This document shows, piece by piece, positions 35,310 through 42,851 of a DNA stretch of 64,000 nucleotides (positions are counted from its first letter, which is position 1; each line of letters opens with the position of its first letter). The notes below the pieces were generated by a model. The model was not told where the DNA came from, made no database searches, and was given only the letters and a program-made list of their open reading frames with translations. The position numbers were made by a program, and so were the translations under genes. This DNA comes from Pedobacter polysacchareus (GTDB lineage: Bacteria > Bacteroidota > Bacteroidia > Sphingobacteriales > Sphingobacteriaceae). The DNA lies in contig NZ_JAHYSS010000005.1 in the NCBI RefSeq assembly GCF_019802255.1, forward strand, positions 310,001 to 374,000, given 5' to 3'.

Positions 35310-35876
35310 ATGATGTTATATGTAAAGAATATGGTGTGCGACCGATGTGTGATGATTGTTCGTCAGCAGTTGGAGCAACTTCATTTCGAGGTAAAGGACA
35401 TTACATTGGGTAAAGTGGAGGTGGCTCCGGATCCAACTGCCCATCAGTTGCAGGACATTTCAGCTACTATGGAGCTGCTCGGTTTTGAATTGATGGATAA
35501 GGAAAAGGATCAGCTGGTAGAACAGGTTAAAAATAAGGTGATTGAGTTGGTTCATTATTCAGATTTAAACGAGGTTCATCAGAGCCTGATTTCCATCATC
35601 GCAGATCGTTTGGATAAGGATTATGCTTATCTGAGCCGATTGTTTTCCGACGTAGAAGGCCTTACCATTGAGAAATATATCATTCAACAGAAAATAGAAA
35701 AGGTGAAGGAATTGCTGGAATATGGAGAGCTGAACCTGAACGAAATCGCTTATAAAATGGGCTATAGTAGCAGTGCGCATCTATCAGCGCAATTTAAATC
35801 GGTAACCGGTTTAAGTCCCAGTAAATATAAATCCTCTAGCTTAAACAAAAGGAAACCCTTGGATAAAATCAAATAA
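35310..35876 (+). CDS. AraC-family regulator with an N-terminal HMA-like CxxC domain
   Basis: 188 residues. Residues 1-70 have the shape of a heavy-metal-associated domain: MLYVKNMVCDRCVMIVRQQL has a CxxC in the metal-loop position (C11, C14), and a second half matches beta-alpha-beta (GKVEVAPD, LELLGFEL-like). A linker leads to the AraC DNA-binding domain at about 105-180, with YIIQQKIEKVKELL, LNLNEIAYKMGYSSSAHLS and FKSVTGLSPSKYK. The fusion suggests direct sensing of copper or another soft metal; another view is thiol/redox sensing. It faces away from the MFS exporter across a 180-base region, so joint regulation is plausible. Confidence 0.88.
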   Translation: MMLYVKNMVCDRCVMIVRQQLEQLHFEVKDITLGKVEVAPDPTAHQLQDISATMELLGFELMDKEKDQLVEQVKNKVIELVHYSDLNEVHQSLISIIADRLDKDYAYLSRLFSDVEGLTIEKYIIQQKIEKVKELLEYGELNLNEIAYKMGYSSSAHLSAQFKSVTGLSPSKYKSSSLNKRKPLDKIK

Positions 35877-35940
35877 GCCTGCCGATTTTTGTAACATTAC
35901 CTTTCGAATTACATTCTAAACTGGAAATATAAACACACAG

Positions 35941-36636
35941 ATGCCTTTTTACAAACACTACTCATTTGATTTATGGCTGACATTGATCAAATCCAACCCG
36001 GCTTTTAAAACGGAGCGGACAAAATATTTTCATGCCCATTACAATTCCAGAAAGAAAACAATTGAGGAGGTGGCCTTAGTTTTCAGGCAGGTAGATTTAA
36101 TGGTGAATGCCATTAATGAAAAGACTGGTAAAAATATCGATGCCGACGAAATGTATTTGATGGTCATCAGTATTATTAATGATTATTCAACAGAATTTCA
36201 AGGTGTAGACCTGGAGGGATTATACCTGGAAATGGAAAGCCTGCTGTTGAATAATATGCCTTTGATTTATAACGAATCCTCTTTGACCGTGTTAAGCGAA
36301 CTGAAATCAACTGGGCTCAGTACTCTGAATATTTTAAGTAATACAGGTTTTATTAAAGGAAAAACACTCAGAAAAGTACTAAAACATTTGAAATTGGATG
36401 AATTCCTGGATTTTCAATTGTATTCAGATGAACTGCGTTTATCTAAACCTAATCCCGAATTTTTTCAAGTGATGCTGGATACCATTGATCGGGTAAAGCA
36501 CCCTGAAATTGGTTTACATGAAATTATTCACGTCGGTGATAATCCTGTTGCAGATGTAAAAGGAGCGAAGGCGATGGGTATTCATACCTTGCTGATCAAT
36601 TCAAATGATTTATTAATTTCACACTTACGCTCATGA
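35941..36636 (+). CDS. HAD-superfamily hydrolase of the Ter island
   Basis: 231 residues. Motif I is FDLWLT with nucleophile Asp10; the second Asp is replaced by Trp, as in haloacid-dehalogenase-like branches with FDLWGT. Motif II is ILSNTGF, motif III LSKPNPEFF with the Lys, motif IV IHVGDNPVADVKGAKAMG. An alpha-helical cap occupies about residues 25-100. In Ter-type stress systems HAD enzymes occur with PRTases and are proposed to process a nucleoside-like metabolite. Here its stop overlaps the PRTase start by four bases (ATGA), indicating translational coupling. Confidence 0.85.
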   Translation: MPFYKHYSFDLWLTLIKSNPAFKTERTKYFHAHYNSRKKTIEEVALVFRQVDLMVNAINEKTGKNIDADEMYLMVISIINDYSTEFQGVDLEGLYLEMESLLLNNMPLIYNESSLTVLSELKSTGLSTLNILSNTGFIKGKTLRKVLKHLKLDEFLDFQLYSDELRLSKPNPEFFQVMLDTIDRVKHPEIGLHEIIHVGDNPVADVKGAKAMGIHTLLINSNDLLISHLRS

Positions 36637-37469
36637 TCCCATATACTTACTCACTTCATAAAATAAACAATACCGTCGATTTCGGCTTTTCTGCGGATGA
36701 TTACAGCAGGTTTAAGTTTGGTGATGATTTGGTTTCTAAAGCTTTTGGGAAAGATTTAGCCGCAGGCTTTATTAAATATTATTTGCAGGAAAATTTGATT
36801 ACAGAGCAAATTGTGGTCATTTCCAGTCCTTTTTGTTTCATTCCGACGGCAACTTTTGCCATGAAAAATGCATTTGTATCACATTTAAACCGTTGGCTGG
36901 TAGCGCATGGCGGATTGGTGGTGCAGGAAGCAAAAGTACACCGAACCATCACGTATAAGGAAGATTACGGCGGACTAAGTGCGGAAGAAAGAATGAACCT
37001 GATTGGCAATGATTCTTTTCATATCGACAAAGATTTTTTAACAGGTAAGACGCTGCTTTTTCTGGATGACATCAAAATTACCGGCAGTCATGAGCGCATG
37101 ATCCTTAAAATGGTAAAGGAATATGGTTTGAAAAACGACATCCACATGCTTTATTTTGCGGAGTTGGTGAATAAAGACATTCATCCGAATGTGGAGAATC
37201 ACCTGAACTATCATTCTGTGAAATCAATATTCGACCTGGATGAGATCATTAAAAGTGGAAATTTTGCAGTCAATACCAGGATTGTAAAGTATCTCTTAAA
37301 TAGCGATTTTGAAAATTTCTGCATTTTTATAGAAAAACAGAGTCTGGAGTTTCTGGAGAGTTTATACGACTTGTCCCTAGGGAATAGTTACCATACGATC
37401 CCTTCTTATGAGGAGAATCTGGATCATTTGAAAAATCACTTGCATCAACAAACTTTCAAAGTAATTTAG
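36633..37469 (+). CDS. PRTase-type protein of the Ter island
   Basis: 278 residues. The PRPP-binding loop LLFLDDIKITGSH (141-153) matches the hhhhDDhhxTGxT signature of type I phosphoribosyltransferases, with Ser in place of the final Thr. VVISSPFCFIPTATFAM near 61-77 is the pyrophosphate-loop region. The C-terminal 90 residues are helical and not part of the core. Comparative work on Ter systems describes PRTases of this kind next to HAD enzymes, TerD and TerC, thought to make or salvage a nucleotide-derived signal. The base substrate is unknown. It is coupled to the HAD gene and followed by a terminator. Confidence 0.75.
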   Translation: MIPYTYSLHKINNTVDFGFSADDYSRFKFGDDLVSKAFGKDLAAGFIKYYLQENLITEQIVVISSPFCFIPTATFAMKNAFVSHLNRWLVAHGGLVVQEAKVHRTITYKEDYGGLSAEERMNLIGNDSFHIDKDFLTGKTLLFLDDIKITGSHERMILKMVKEYGLKNDIHMLYFAELVNKDIHPNVENHLNYHSVKSIFDLDEIIKSGNFAVNTRIVKYLLNSDFENFCIFIEKQSLEFLESLYDLSLGNSYHTIPSYEENLDHLKNHLHQQTFKVI

Positions 37470-37488
37470 CACGCTAAAATTAATATCG

Positions 37489-37521
37489 AAGCTTCTGTAT
37501 GAAAGTACAGGGGCTTTTTTT
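37489..37521 (+). terminator. Terminator after the HAD-PRTase pair
   Basis: An 11-bp stem with two G-U pairs (37489-37499 with 37506-37516) and a 6-base loop leads into a T tract. Confidence 0.75.
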
Positions 37522-37638
37522 GTTTTCAATATGCTGATCAGGAGTGAGGCTGGATCCAATTGTCTAAACCATAGATGATAAAGTGTAACCTTATTTCAGT
37601 ATAGTACAGATCATGTTTATTAAATTTTTATTAGCACC

Positions 37639-37821
37639 TTGATAGGTCCCTAATAGGACTAAATGATCTATCAACCAAGATTGATGGACCTGTTAAATCT
37701 GAAGAAATCACGAACACATCTTCATTCTTCCTATACTCATCGGAAATTGGATCTGCCGGTGATGGTCTTGAGAAGTGCAGATCAAAAACAATTGTCATAG
37801 GATCTTCAAATAGGTAGATCC
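37639..37821 (+). repeat. Three successive inverted repeats in the Ter island spacer
   Basis: TTGATAG (37639-37645)/CTATCAA (37668-37674) encloses GTCC/GGAC. GATCTGC (37750-37756) pairs with GCAGATC (37777-37783), and GGATCT (37800-37805) with AGATCC (37816-37821). No reading frame of note lies here. They could be operators or leader RNA structures of the downstream terD operon. Confidence 0.5.
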
Positions 37822-37829
37822 GATACGAG

Positions 37830-37892
37830 AAAAAACCTATTTTTTACATTAAAAAGCTAGTTTTTTCACTTAAAAAATGATATTTTGCAGGT
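37830..37892 (+). repeat. Three imperfect 21-base tandem units with phased A and T tracts
   Basis: Units start at 37830, 37851 and 37872, each with A5-6 followed after 4-5 bases by T4-6. The exact 21-base step equals two helical turns, so the DNA should be intrinsically curved. It lies 120-180 bases before the first terD start. Confidence 0.6.
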
Positions 37893-38010
37893 ACTGATTA
37901 TGGTGGTCAATTTTGAGAAATTGAATCTGTGAAACAGCAGATTTGTAGGGAAAAACAGACGCTTGAAGCAGTATTGTTAATTATTGATTATAATTTAAAA
38001 TTGATGAAAT

Positions 38011-38565
38011 ATGGCAATTAATTTGCAAAAAGGACAAAGGGAGGGCATTGATGCTCCTAAATTTACGATCGGTCTGGGATGGGATACCAATAGTTCTACT
38101 ACGGGTACTGCATTCGATTTAGATGCTTCGATTTTTATGCTAGATGAGCAAAAGAAATTAGTTTCTGATCAAAACTTGATTTTTTATAACAATCTGGTTT
38201 CTCCTGACGGTTCAGTAGAACATACTGGTGATAACTTAACCGGAGATGGCGATGGTGATGATGAGCAAATCAAAATAGATTTGACGAAAATAGACCCTAA
38301 AGTTAATGAGATTTGCGTAGTAGTCACCATTCATGATGCAGAAAACAGAAAACAGAATTTTGGCCAGGTGAGAAATTCTTTTGTTCGTATTTTTGATGCT
38401 TCCAGCAATGAAGTGATCTTGAAATATGAATTGGAAGAAGATTTTTCAATTGAAACTGCAGTAGAATTTGGTAGAATTTACAAGCGTGAAGGAAAATGGA
38501 AATTCGAAGCGGTAGGAATGGGTATGAAAGGTGGTTTACAGGATTATTTAAATAAATATCAATAA
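38011..38565 (+). CDS. terD: TerD-family stress protein (first copy)
   Basis: 184 residues, one TerD domain. It opens MAINLQKGQR; FDLDAS (residues 35-40) and HTGDNLTGDGDGDDEQI supply the acidic calcium-binding loops, and FVRIFDASSNEVILKYEL forms the later strands. TerD proteins are cytoplasmic calcium-binding beta-sandwiches that assemble with TerC at the membrane and help cells survive tellurite, phage and DNA damage. The gene is followed by a second terD copy after 6 bases and starts the terD-terD-telA-like-unknown-terC operon. Confidence 0.95.
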   Translation: MAINLQKGQREGIDAPKFTIGLGWDTNSSTTGTAFDLDASIFMLDEQKKLVSDQNLIFYNNLVSPDGSVEHTGDNLTGDGDGDDEQIKIDLTKIDPKVNEICVVVTIHDAENRKQNFGQVRNSFVRIFDASSNEVILKYELEEDFSIETAVEFGRIYKREGKWKFEAVGMGMKGGLQDYLNKYQ

Positions 38566-38571
38566 GAAATT

Positions 38572-39186
38572 ATGGCAATTAATCTTCAAAAGGGACAGCG
38601 TATCAGTCTTGAAAAGAGCAACGGAAGCAAGCTTCAAAATATTTGTGTAGGAATTAACTGGGGTGCCATTGAGAAAAAAGGCATGTTTGGTTTTGGCAAA
38701 ACAAAAGAAGCAGTAGATTTAGATGCAAGCTGTGCTTTGTATAATGATAAAAAACAACTGGTAGATGTAGTTTACTTCGGGAGTTTAAAATCTAAAGATG
38801 GTGCGGTAAAACATAGCGGTGATGATTTAACCGGTGATATGGGTGGTGATGATGGCCTGGATAATGAGGTGATTACCTTAGATTTCTCGCAGCTAAATCC
38901 AGCAGTAGAGTATGTAGCATTCGTGTTAAATAGTTTTAGAGGTCATGATTTTGGAGCTATTCCTTTCGCTTCTATTCGTATCTACGAAGGCAATCCGAAG
39001 CAGGTAAGAGAAGTGTTTGCAACATACGACATTGCAAATGGCGCAGGTTTTGCTGGTCATGTTTCCATGGTTTTAGGCGTGTTTTATAAGAGAAACGGAG
39101 AATGGAAATTCAATGCGATCGGAGAGCCTACTAAAGATAAGAAATTAGAAGAAACAGTGAATACAGTAACACAAAGCTATCTATAG
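38572..39186 (+). CDS. terD: TerD-family stress protein (second copy)
   Basis: 204 residues. It opens with the same MAINLQKGQR as the first copy. VDLDAS and HSGDDLTGDMGGDDGLDNEV are the calcium-site loops, and FASIRIYEGNPKQVREVFATYD the family C-terminal block. The insertion IEKKGMFGFGKTKE near residue 25-40 is typical of the TerZ/TerD variant with a flexible loop. The two copies differ enough to have separate roles, perhaps as hetero-oligomers. It is 32 bases before the TelA-like gene. Confidence 0.93.
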   Translation: MAINLQKGQRISLEKSNGSKLQNICVGINWGAIEKKGMFGFGKTKEAVDLDASCALYNDKKQLVDVVYFGSLKSKDGAVKHSGDDLTGDMGGDDGLDNEVITLDFSQLNPAVEYVAFVLNSFRGHDFGAIPFASIRIYEGNPKQVREVFATYDIANGAGFAGHVSMVLGVFYKRNGEWKFNAIGEPTKDKKLEETVNTVTQSYL

Positions 39187-39218
39187 ACTCTAAAGGTAAA
39201 GGAACATTTTATTGAATT

Positions 39219-40322
39219 ATGGAAATAAACCCGAATAATACCCAAAGCCTGACGCCTGTTCCAGTTAAACTGGATAAGGATGGAAATGTTGATTTGGCAA
39301 CAATCAGCCCGGAAGAGGTGAAAAAATATAGTGAAATTAATAAATCACTTGTGCCTTCTGACGTGAATTCTATCTTGAATTATGGAGTAGAAGCGCAAAA
39401 CTCTATGGAGAAATACAGTAATGATTTTTTATCATCTGTAAGAACCTATAACAGCGGTGATGTAGGTGGTTTGATTAATGAATTGCTAACTGAGCTGAAT
39501 TATATTGATGTTACTGAGTTGGAACAGAGTGGTTTTAAATCTTTTATTTCAAAAATCCCTTTTCTAAAGAATCTGGTAGTTGACGTTAAAAAACTCTTTC
39601 AAAAATATGATGTGGTGGTCAATAATATTGACAAAATCACTAATAAGATTAAAGCTGGCCGTTTAAATTCTATCAAGGACAACAGTTCATTGCAAACCAT
39701 GTTTGATAACAATGTGTCTTATATCCACCAGATGGAAGAACTGATTATTTCAGGACAATTGAAGTATGAAGAATTGAAATTGAAACTGGCGGAAATGGAA
39801 GGCAGGCCTGCTGATTTTGAGGACTATGAGATCGCTGATTTAAGAGATTTCGTAACCCGGTTGGACAGGCGTTTGGCAGATATGAAAATTGTCCGCTTTA
39901 TCATGTTGCAATCATTGGCTCAGATTCGTGTGGTGCAGAATAACAATACTTCTATCGCTGAAAAAGCGCAGTCTATTGTATCTACTACCATTCCAGTATG
40001 GAAAAACCAGCTGACTATTGCCGTGGCTTTACAAAGACAAAAAGCCAATGTAGAGATGCAGAAAAAGATTTCTGATACGACCAATACGATTCTGCAAAAG
40101 AATGCAGAAATGCTGAAACAGAATAGTATTGATGTGGCGAAGGAAAATGAAAAAACAGTAGTATCATTAGATACGCTGAAAATGACTACGCAATCGTTGA
40201 TCGAAACCTTGAATGAGGTGAAGAAAATTCATGAAGAAGGAGAGAAGAGCAGAAGAGTGTTGGATGGGGAATTGAAAACTCTGGAATCTGAATTGAAGAA
40301 AAACGTGACGCGCGTTAATTAA
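39219..40322 (+). CDS. TelA-like toxic anion resistance family protein
   Basis: 367 residues, nearly all alpha-helical and hydrophilic, without membrane segments. LVPSDVNSILNYGVEAQNSM, FLKNLVVDVKKLFQKYD and VRFIMLQSLAQIRVVQNNN match the order of blocks of the TelA/YceG-like family (PF05816), and the C-terminal 120 residues form a coiled coil (LKMTTQSLIETLNEVKKIHEEG). In other bacteria it accompanies TerC/TerD and confers resistance to tellurite or antimicrobials by an unclear, membrane-linked route. It is 8 bases before the next gene. Confidence 0.9.
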   Translation: MEINPNNTQSLTPVPVKLDKDGNVDLATISPEEVKKYSEINKSLVPSDVNSILNYGVEAQNSMEKYSNDFLSSVRTYNSGDVGGLINELLTELNYIDVTELEQSGFKSFISKIPFLKNLVVDVKKLFQKYDVVVNNIDKITNKIKAGRLNSIKDNSSLQTMFDNNVSYIHQMEELIISGQLKYEELKLKLAEMEGRPADFEDYEIADLRDFVTRLDRRLADMKIVRFIMLQSLAQIRVVQNNNTSIAEKAQSIVSTTIPVWKNQLTIAVALQRQKANVEMQKKISDTTNTILQKNAEMLKQNSIDVAKENEKTVVSLDTLKMTTQSLIETLNEVKKIHEEGEKSRRVLDGELKTLESELKKNVTRVN

Positions 40323-40330
40323 AAAAATCG

Positions 40331-41293
40331 ATGGATGACCGCCGTAATTATATTTTAAAGGAATCCCGCGCAGAGATCAGCCGTTTACAGCTGCTCTCTG
40401 TGTTTTTTGAGGAGGAAGCGGTTTACAAAATTTACCTGCGCAGCCAGGTGATACATCAGTTATTTGAGCAAAATGAAGAATTGGATATTGATAAACTGGA
40501 ACTTTTTCATGTCCAGTTTACCTCCAGTGTCATCGAGCTGCTTAGAAAAATAAAGAAAAATAATGAGAAGAATGTCAGCCTGATCTATGATGAAATAGAG
40601 CTGAATAAGGAGCTGATCGAACGAATGAGTAATTCTGTCTTTACAGATAAGAATTTTAAGCTGGACCAGCAGAAACAAGCCTTAAAAATCAATTTGTCTT
40701 TAAGGAAGCTTTTTGAGGTACTGTCTGAGTTGAGTACCGATTTTCCTTTTTCAAAAAATATCAATTCATTTAGCTCCAGATATGCTAAGGATTTTTATTA
40801 TAACATTACTCCTGATCAGTTGAGTGAACTGATTCAATACGATCCTAAGAATGTGTATTTAAATATACATGCGACGATCGAACGAAAGTTAATGGGCACT
40901 CTTTGTAAGTACGATTTTAAAACGGAGTTTTTCTGCGGATTAAAGTCAGGGCAAATGATCATTGAGGTTTATAAGTTCCTGGAAGTGGATCGGTATTTTC
41001 TCTTTTTCCCCAACAGGAACCTCTTTCTTTTTTGTGATATGGAGGTATTAAAGGATATCGACTGGACGAATAACCTATCAGAAAAGGAAAAGATGATTCA
41101 GGAGCTTTCCTACAAAAATGATAAACTGGAAAGTAGTGCTGCAGCACTAAAAACCTATATTCCCAAGGAGATTATTGACCTCCTGGAGGAGAATTACCTG
41201 AAAATTTCAGATATAGATTTTTTGGAACATCTGAATAATTTTGATGTACAGGCTAATATTTTAAAGGCAATGCTTAAAACCGATCTTTTTTAG
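40331..41293 (+). CDS. Unknown helical protein inside the ter operon
   Basis: 320 residues with no family I can recognise. The N-terminal 150 residues are helical and charged (ESRAEISRLQLLSVFFEEEA, IELLRKIKKNNEKNVSLI). The middle carries beta-type stretches (FCGLKSGQMIIEVYKFLEVDRYFLFFPNRNLFLFC), and the end is helical again (ALKTYIPKEIIDLLEE). There is no signal peptide and no clear membrane helix. It sits 8 bases after the TelA-like gene and 39 before terC, so it is almost surely part of the same system, perhaps as a TelA partner or adaptor. Confidence 0.8.
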   Translation: MDDRRNYILKESRAEISRLQLLSVFFEEEAVYKIYLRSQVIHQLFEQNEELDIDKLELFHVQFTSSVIELLRKIKKNNEKNVSLIYDEIELNKELIERMSNSVFTDKNFKLDQQKQALKINLSLRKLFEVLSELSTDFPFSKNINSFSSRYAKDFYYNITPDQLSELIQYDPKNVYLNIHATIERKLMGTLCKYDFKTEFFCGLKSGQMIIEVYKFLEVDRYFLFFPNRNLFLFCDMEVLKDIDWTNNLSEKEKMIQELSYKNDKLESSAAALKTYIPKEIIDLLEENYLKISDIDFLEHLNNFDVQANILKAMLKTDLF

Positions 41294-41332
41294 CATTTTT
41301 AACACAATAAAATTTTAAAACAACAATTTAAC

Positions 41333-42322
41333 ATGGATAATAATTTGATTAATCATCCCGGTGTGATCATCGGGTTTGCGGTACTGGTCGTCGTGATGCT
41401 GCTGCTGGATTTAGGCGTTTTTAATAAAAAGGTACATGCCGTAACCAGCAAGGAAGCTGCAATATGGTCTGTAGTATGGATTACATTATCTATGGCATTC
41501 AGCGGGGTAATTTATGTGACCTCCGGATTTGAGAAGTTTACTCAATTTCAATCGGCATACTGGATTGAGAAGGCATTGTCGGTCGATAACCTCTTTGTGT
41601 TTATCCTGGTATTTGGATTTTTTAAGGTACCTAAGGAATTACACCATAAGGTGTTATTCTGGGGTATTATTGGTGCCTTACTTTTCCGTGCAATCTTTAT
41701 TTTCGCGGGTGTAGGACTGATTAACTTAACTTATTTACCTGAAATGACCGTATTTGGTGAGGTCATTCGCATCAATGTAGTCTTATTGATTTTTGGTCTT
41801 TTCTTAGTCTACGCCGGTATTAAATCCTGGGTGGCAGACGACGATGACGATGAAGAGAAAGACTTTAGTAAAAGTGCTGGTGCACGGTTGATTTATAAAT
41901 TCTTTAAAGTATCAAAGGAATTTGATGGCGGTAAATTTTTTACTGTAGAAAACGGAATCAAAGTAGCTACACCTTTATTGGTAGTGGTTGCGGTAATTGA
42001 GTTTACAGATTTACTTTTCGCAGTAGATTCGATCCCTGCGATTTTTGCCATTGCTCCGGATGATCCATTAATTCTATATACGTCTAACATTTTCGCCATC
42101 CTGGGTCTAAGGGCCCTGTATTTCCTATTGGCTAATTTCATCCACATGTTCAGCTTATTGAAATATGGATTGGCGATTATTTTATCCTTCATTGGGGTTA
42201 AAATGGTGATTGCACCGTTCTATCATATTTCTTCACCACTATCATTGTCGATTGTAGGTGGGGTGTTGATTTTATCAGTGATTGCTTCTATTATTTTTGT
42301 ACCAAAAGAGAAAGCAGCATAA
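41333..42322 (+). CDS. terC: TerC-family integral membrane protein
   Basis: 329 residues with eight or nine membrane helices. Family motifs include WIEKALSVDNLFVFILVFGFF, VKVAT/EFTDLLFAVDSIPAIFAIAPDD with the conserved intramembrane Asp and Glu residues, and ILGLRALYFLLANF. The cytoplasmic loop after helix 5 is very acidic (ADDDDDEEKD). TerC/Alx proteins are proposed to act in metal (manganese, calcium) homeostasis and to anchor TerD complexes at the membrane. It is the last gene of the operon, with a terminator 22 bases after the stop. Confidence 0.95.
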   Translation: MDNNLINHPGVIIGFAVLVVVMLLLDLGVFNKKVHAVTSKEAAIWSVVWITLSMAFSGVIYVTSGFEKFTQFQSAYWIEKALSVDNLFVFILVFGFFKVPKELHHKVLFWGIIGALLFRAIFIFAGVGLINLTYLPEMTVFGEVIRINVVLLIFGLFLVYAGIKSWVADDDDDEEKDFSKSAGARLIYKFFKVSKEFDGGKFFTVENGIKVATPLLVVVAVIEFTDLLFAVDSIPAIFAIAPDDPLILYTSNIFAILGLRALYFLLANFIHMFSLLKYGLAIILSFIGVKMVIAPFYHISSPLSLSIVGGVLILSVIASIIFVPKEKAA

Positions 42323-42343
42323 GCTCAACATTAGTTCTATGGA

Positions 42344-42380
42344 AAAGGCCTGGGTTTTAATCAACTCAGGCCTTTCTTGT
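42344..42380 (+). terminator. Terminator of the terD-terC operon
   Basis: A 13-bp stem (42344-42356 with 42363-42375, one G-U pair) and a 6-base loop are followed by TCTTGT, a weak T tract. Confidence 0.75.
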
Positions 42381-42391
42381 GATAAGATTTC

Positions 42392-42399
42392 TATATTTG
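42392..42399 (+). promoter_or_regulatory. -7 box for the small gene at 42438
   Basis: TATATTTG is a perfect TAnnTTTG, lying after the terC terminator and 38 bases before the ATG. A TTG at 42377 is too close to be the -33 partner. Confidence 0.4.
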
Positions 42400-42437
42400 A
42401 ATCGGCATCTATAATGAGGCCCTGAAAACCAGTCACC

Positions 42438-42791
42438 ATGCAATACCATTTAGAGATCAACCTTCCAGCAGACTTTTCTATCAGAGATAAGGAAAAGGCT
42501 ATATTTGAGTTGTTGGAGGCTAATCAAGAGACTTTAGCATTCATGCTGCAAGGATACCATACAAAAGAAAAGGTGCGCCATGTCCTATTAAGGGCGGATA
42601 GTTTGAAGTTTGAGGGAGCAGGGAAGGGGAGTGTTACCGCTGTTTATCAGCTGGAAGAATATAACGTATGCAGTGCCATTGATCGAACCGATATGGAAAC
42701 GATGATCCTCAGTTTCATCATTGATGAACTGCGTAATACATTGAAAGTATCAGGTGTTTTTATCCCGGAACGCGAGCCAGATTCCTTTTAA
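42438..42791 (+). CDS. Small conserved-looking protein of unknown function
   Basis: 117 residues with alternating strand and helix patterns (YHLEINLPADFSIRDKEKAI, LLEANQETLAFMLQGYHT, MILSFIIDELRNTLKVSG). There is no signal peptide or membrane segment. Coding quality is supported by a clean ATG, a -7 box upstream and a terminator-type hairpin downstream. I recognise no family. It stands between terC and a convergent OmpA gene, and need not belong to either. Confidence 0.65.
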   Translation: MQYHLEINLPADFSIRDKEKAIFELLEANQETLAFMLQGYHTKEKVRHVLLRADSLKFEGAGKGSVTAVYQLEEYNVCSAIDRTDMETMILSFIIDELRNTLKVSGVFIPEREPDSF

Positions 42792-42800
42792 TTTTGGACA

Positions 42801-42827
42801 TAAAAAAACCGGCAATTGCTTGCCGGT
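42801..42827 (-). terminator. Bidirectional terminator between convergent genes
   Basis: ACCGGCAA (42808-42815) pairs with TTGCCGGT (42820-42827) around a 4-base loop. The minus strand ends in seven T, ideal for the OmpA-family gene; on the plus strand the T tract is short. Confidence 0.8.
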
Positions 42828-42851
42828 CTTCATTCTTATGAATTGATTAAA

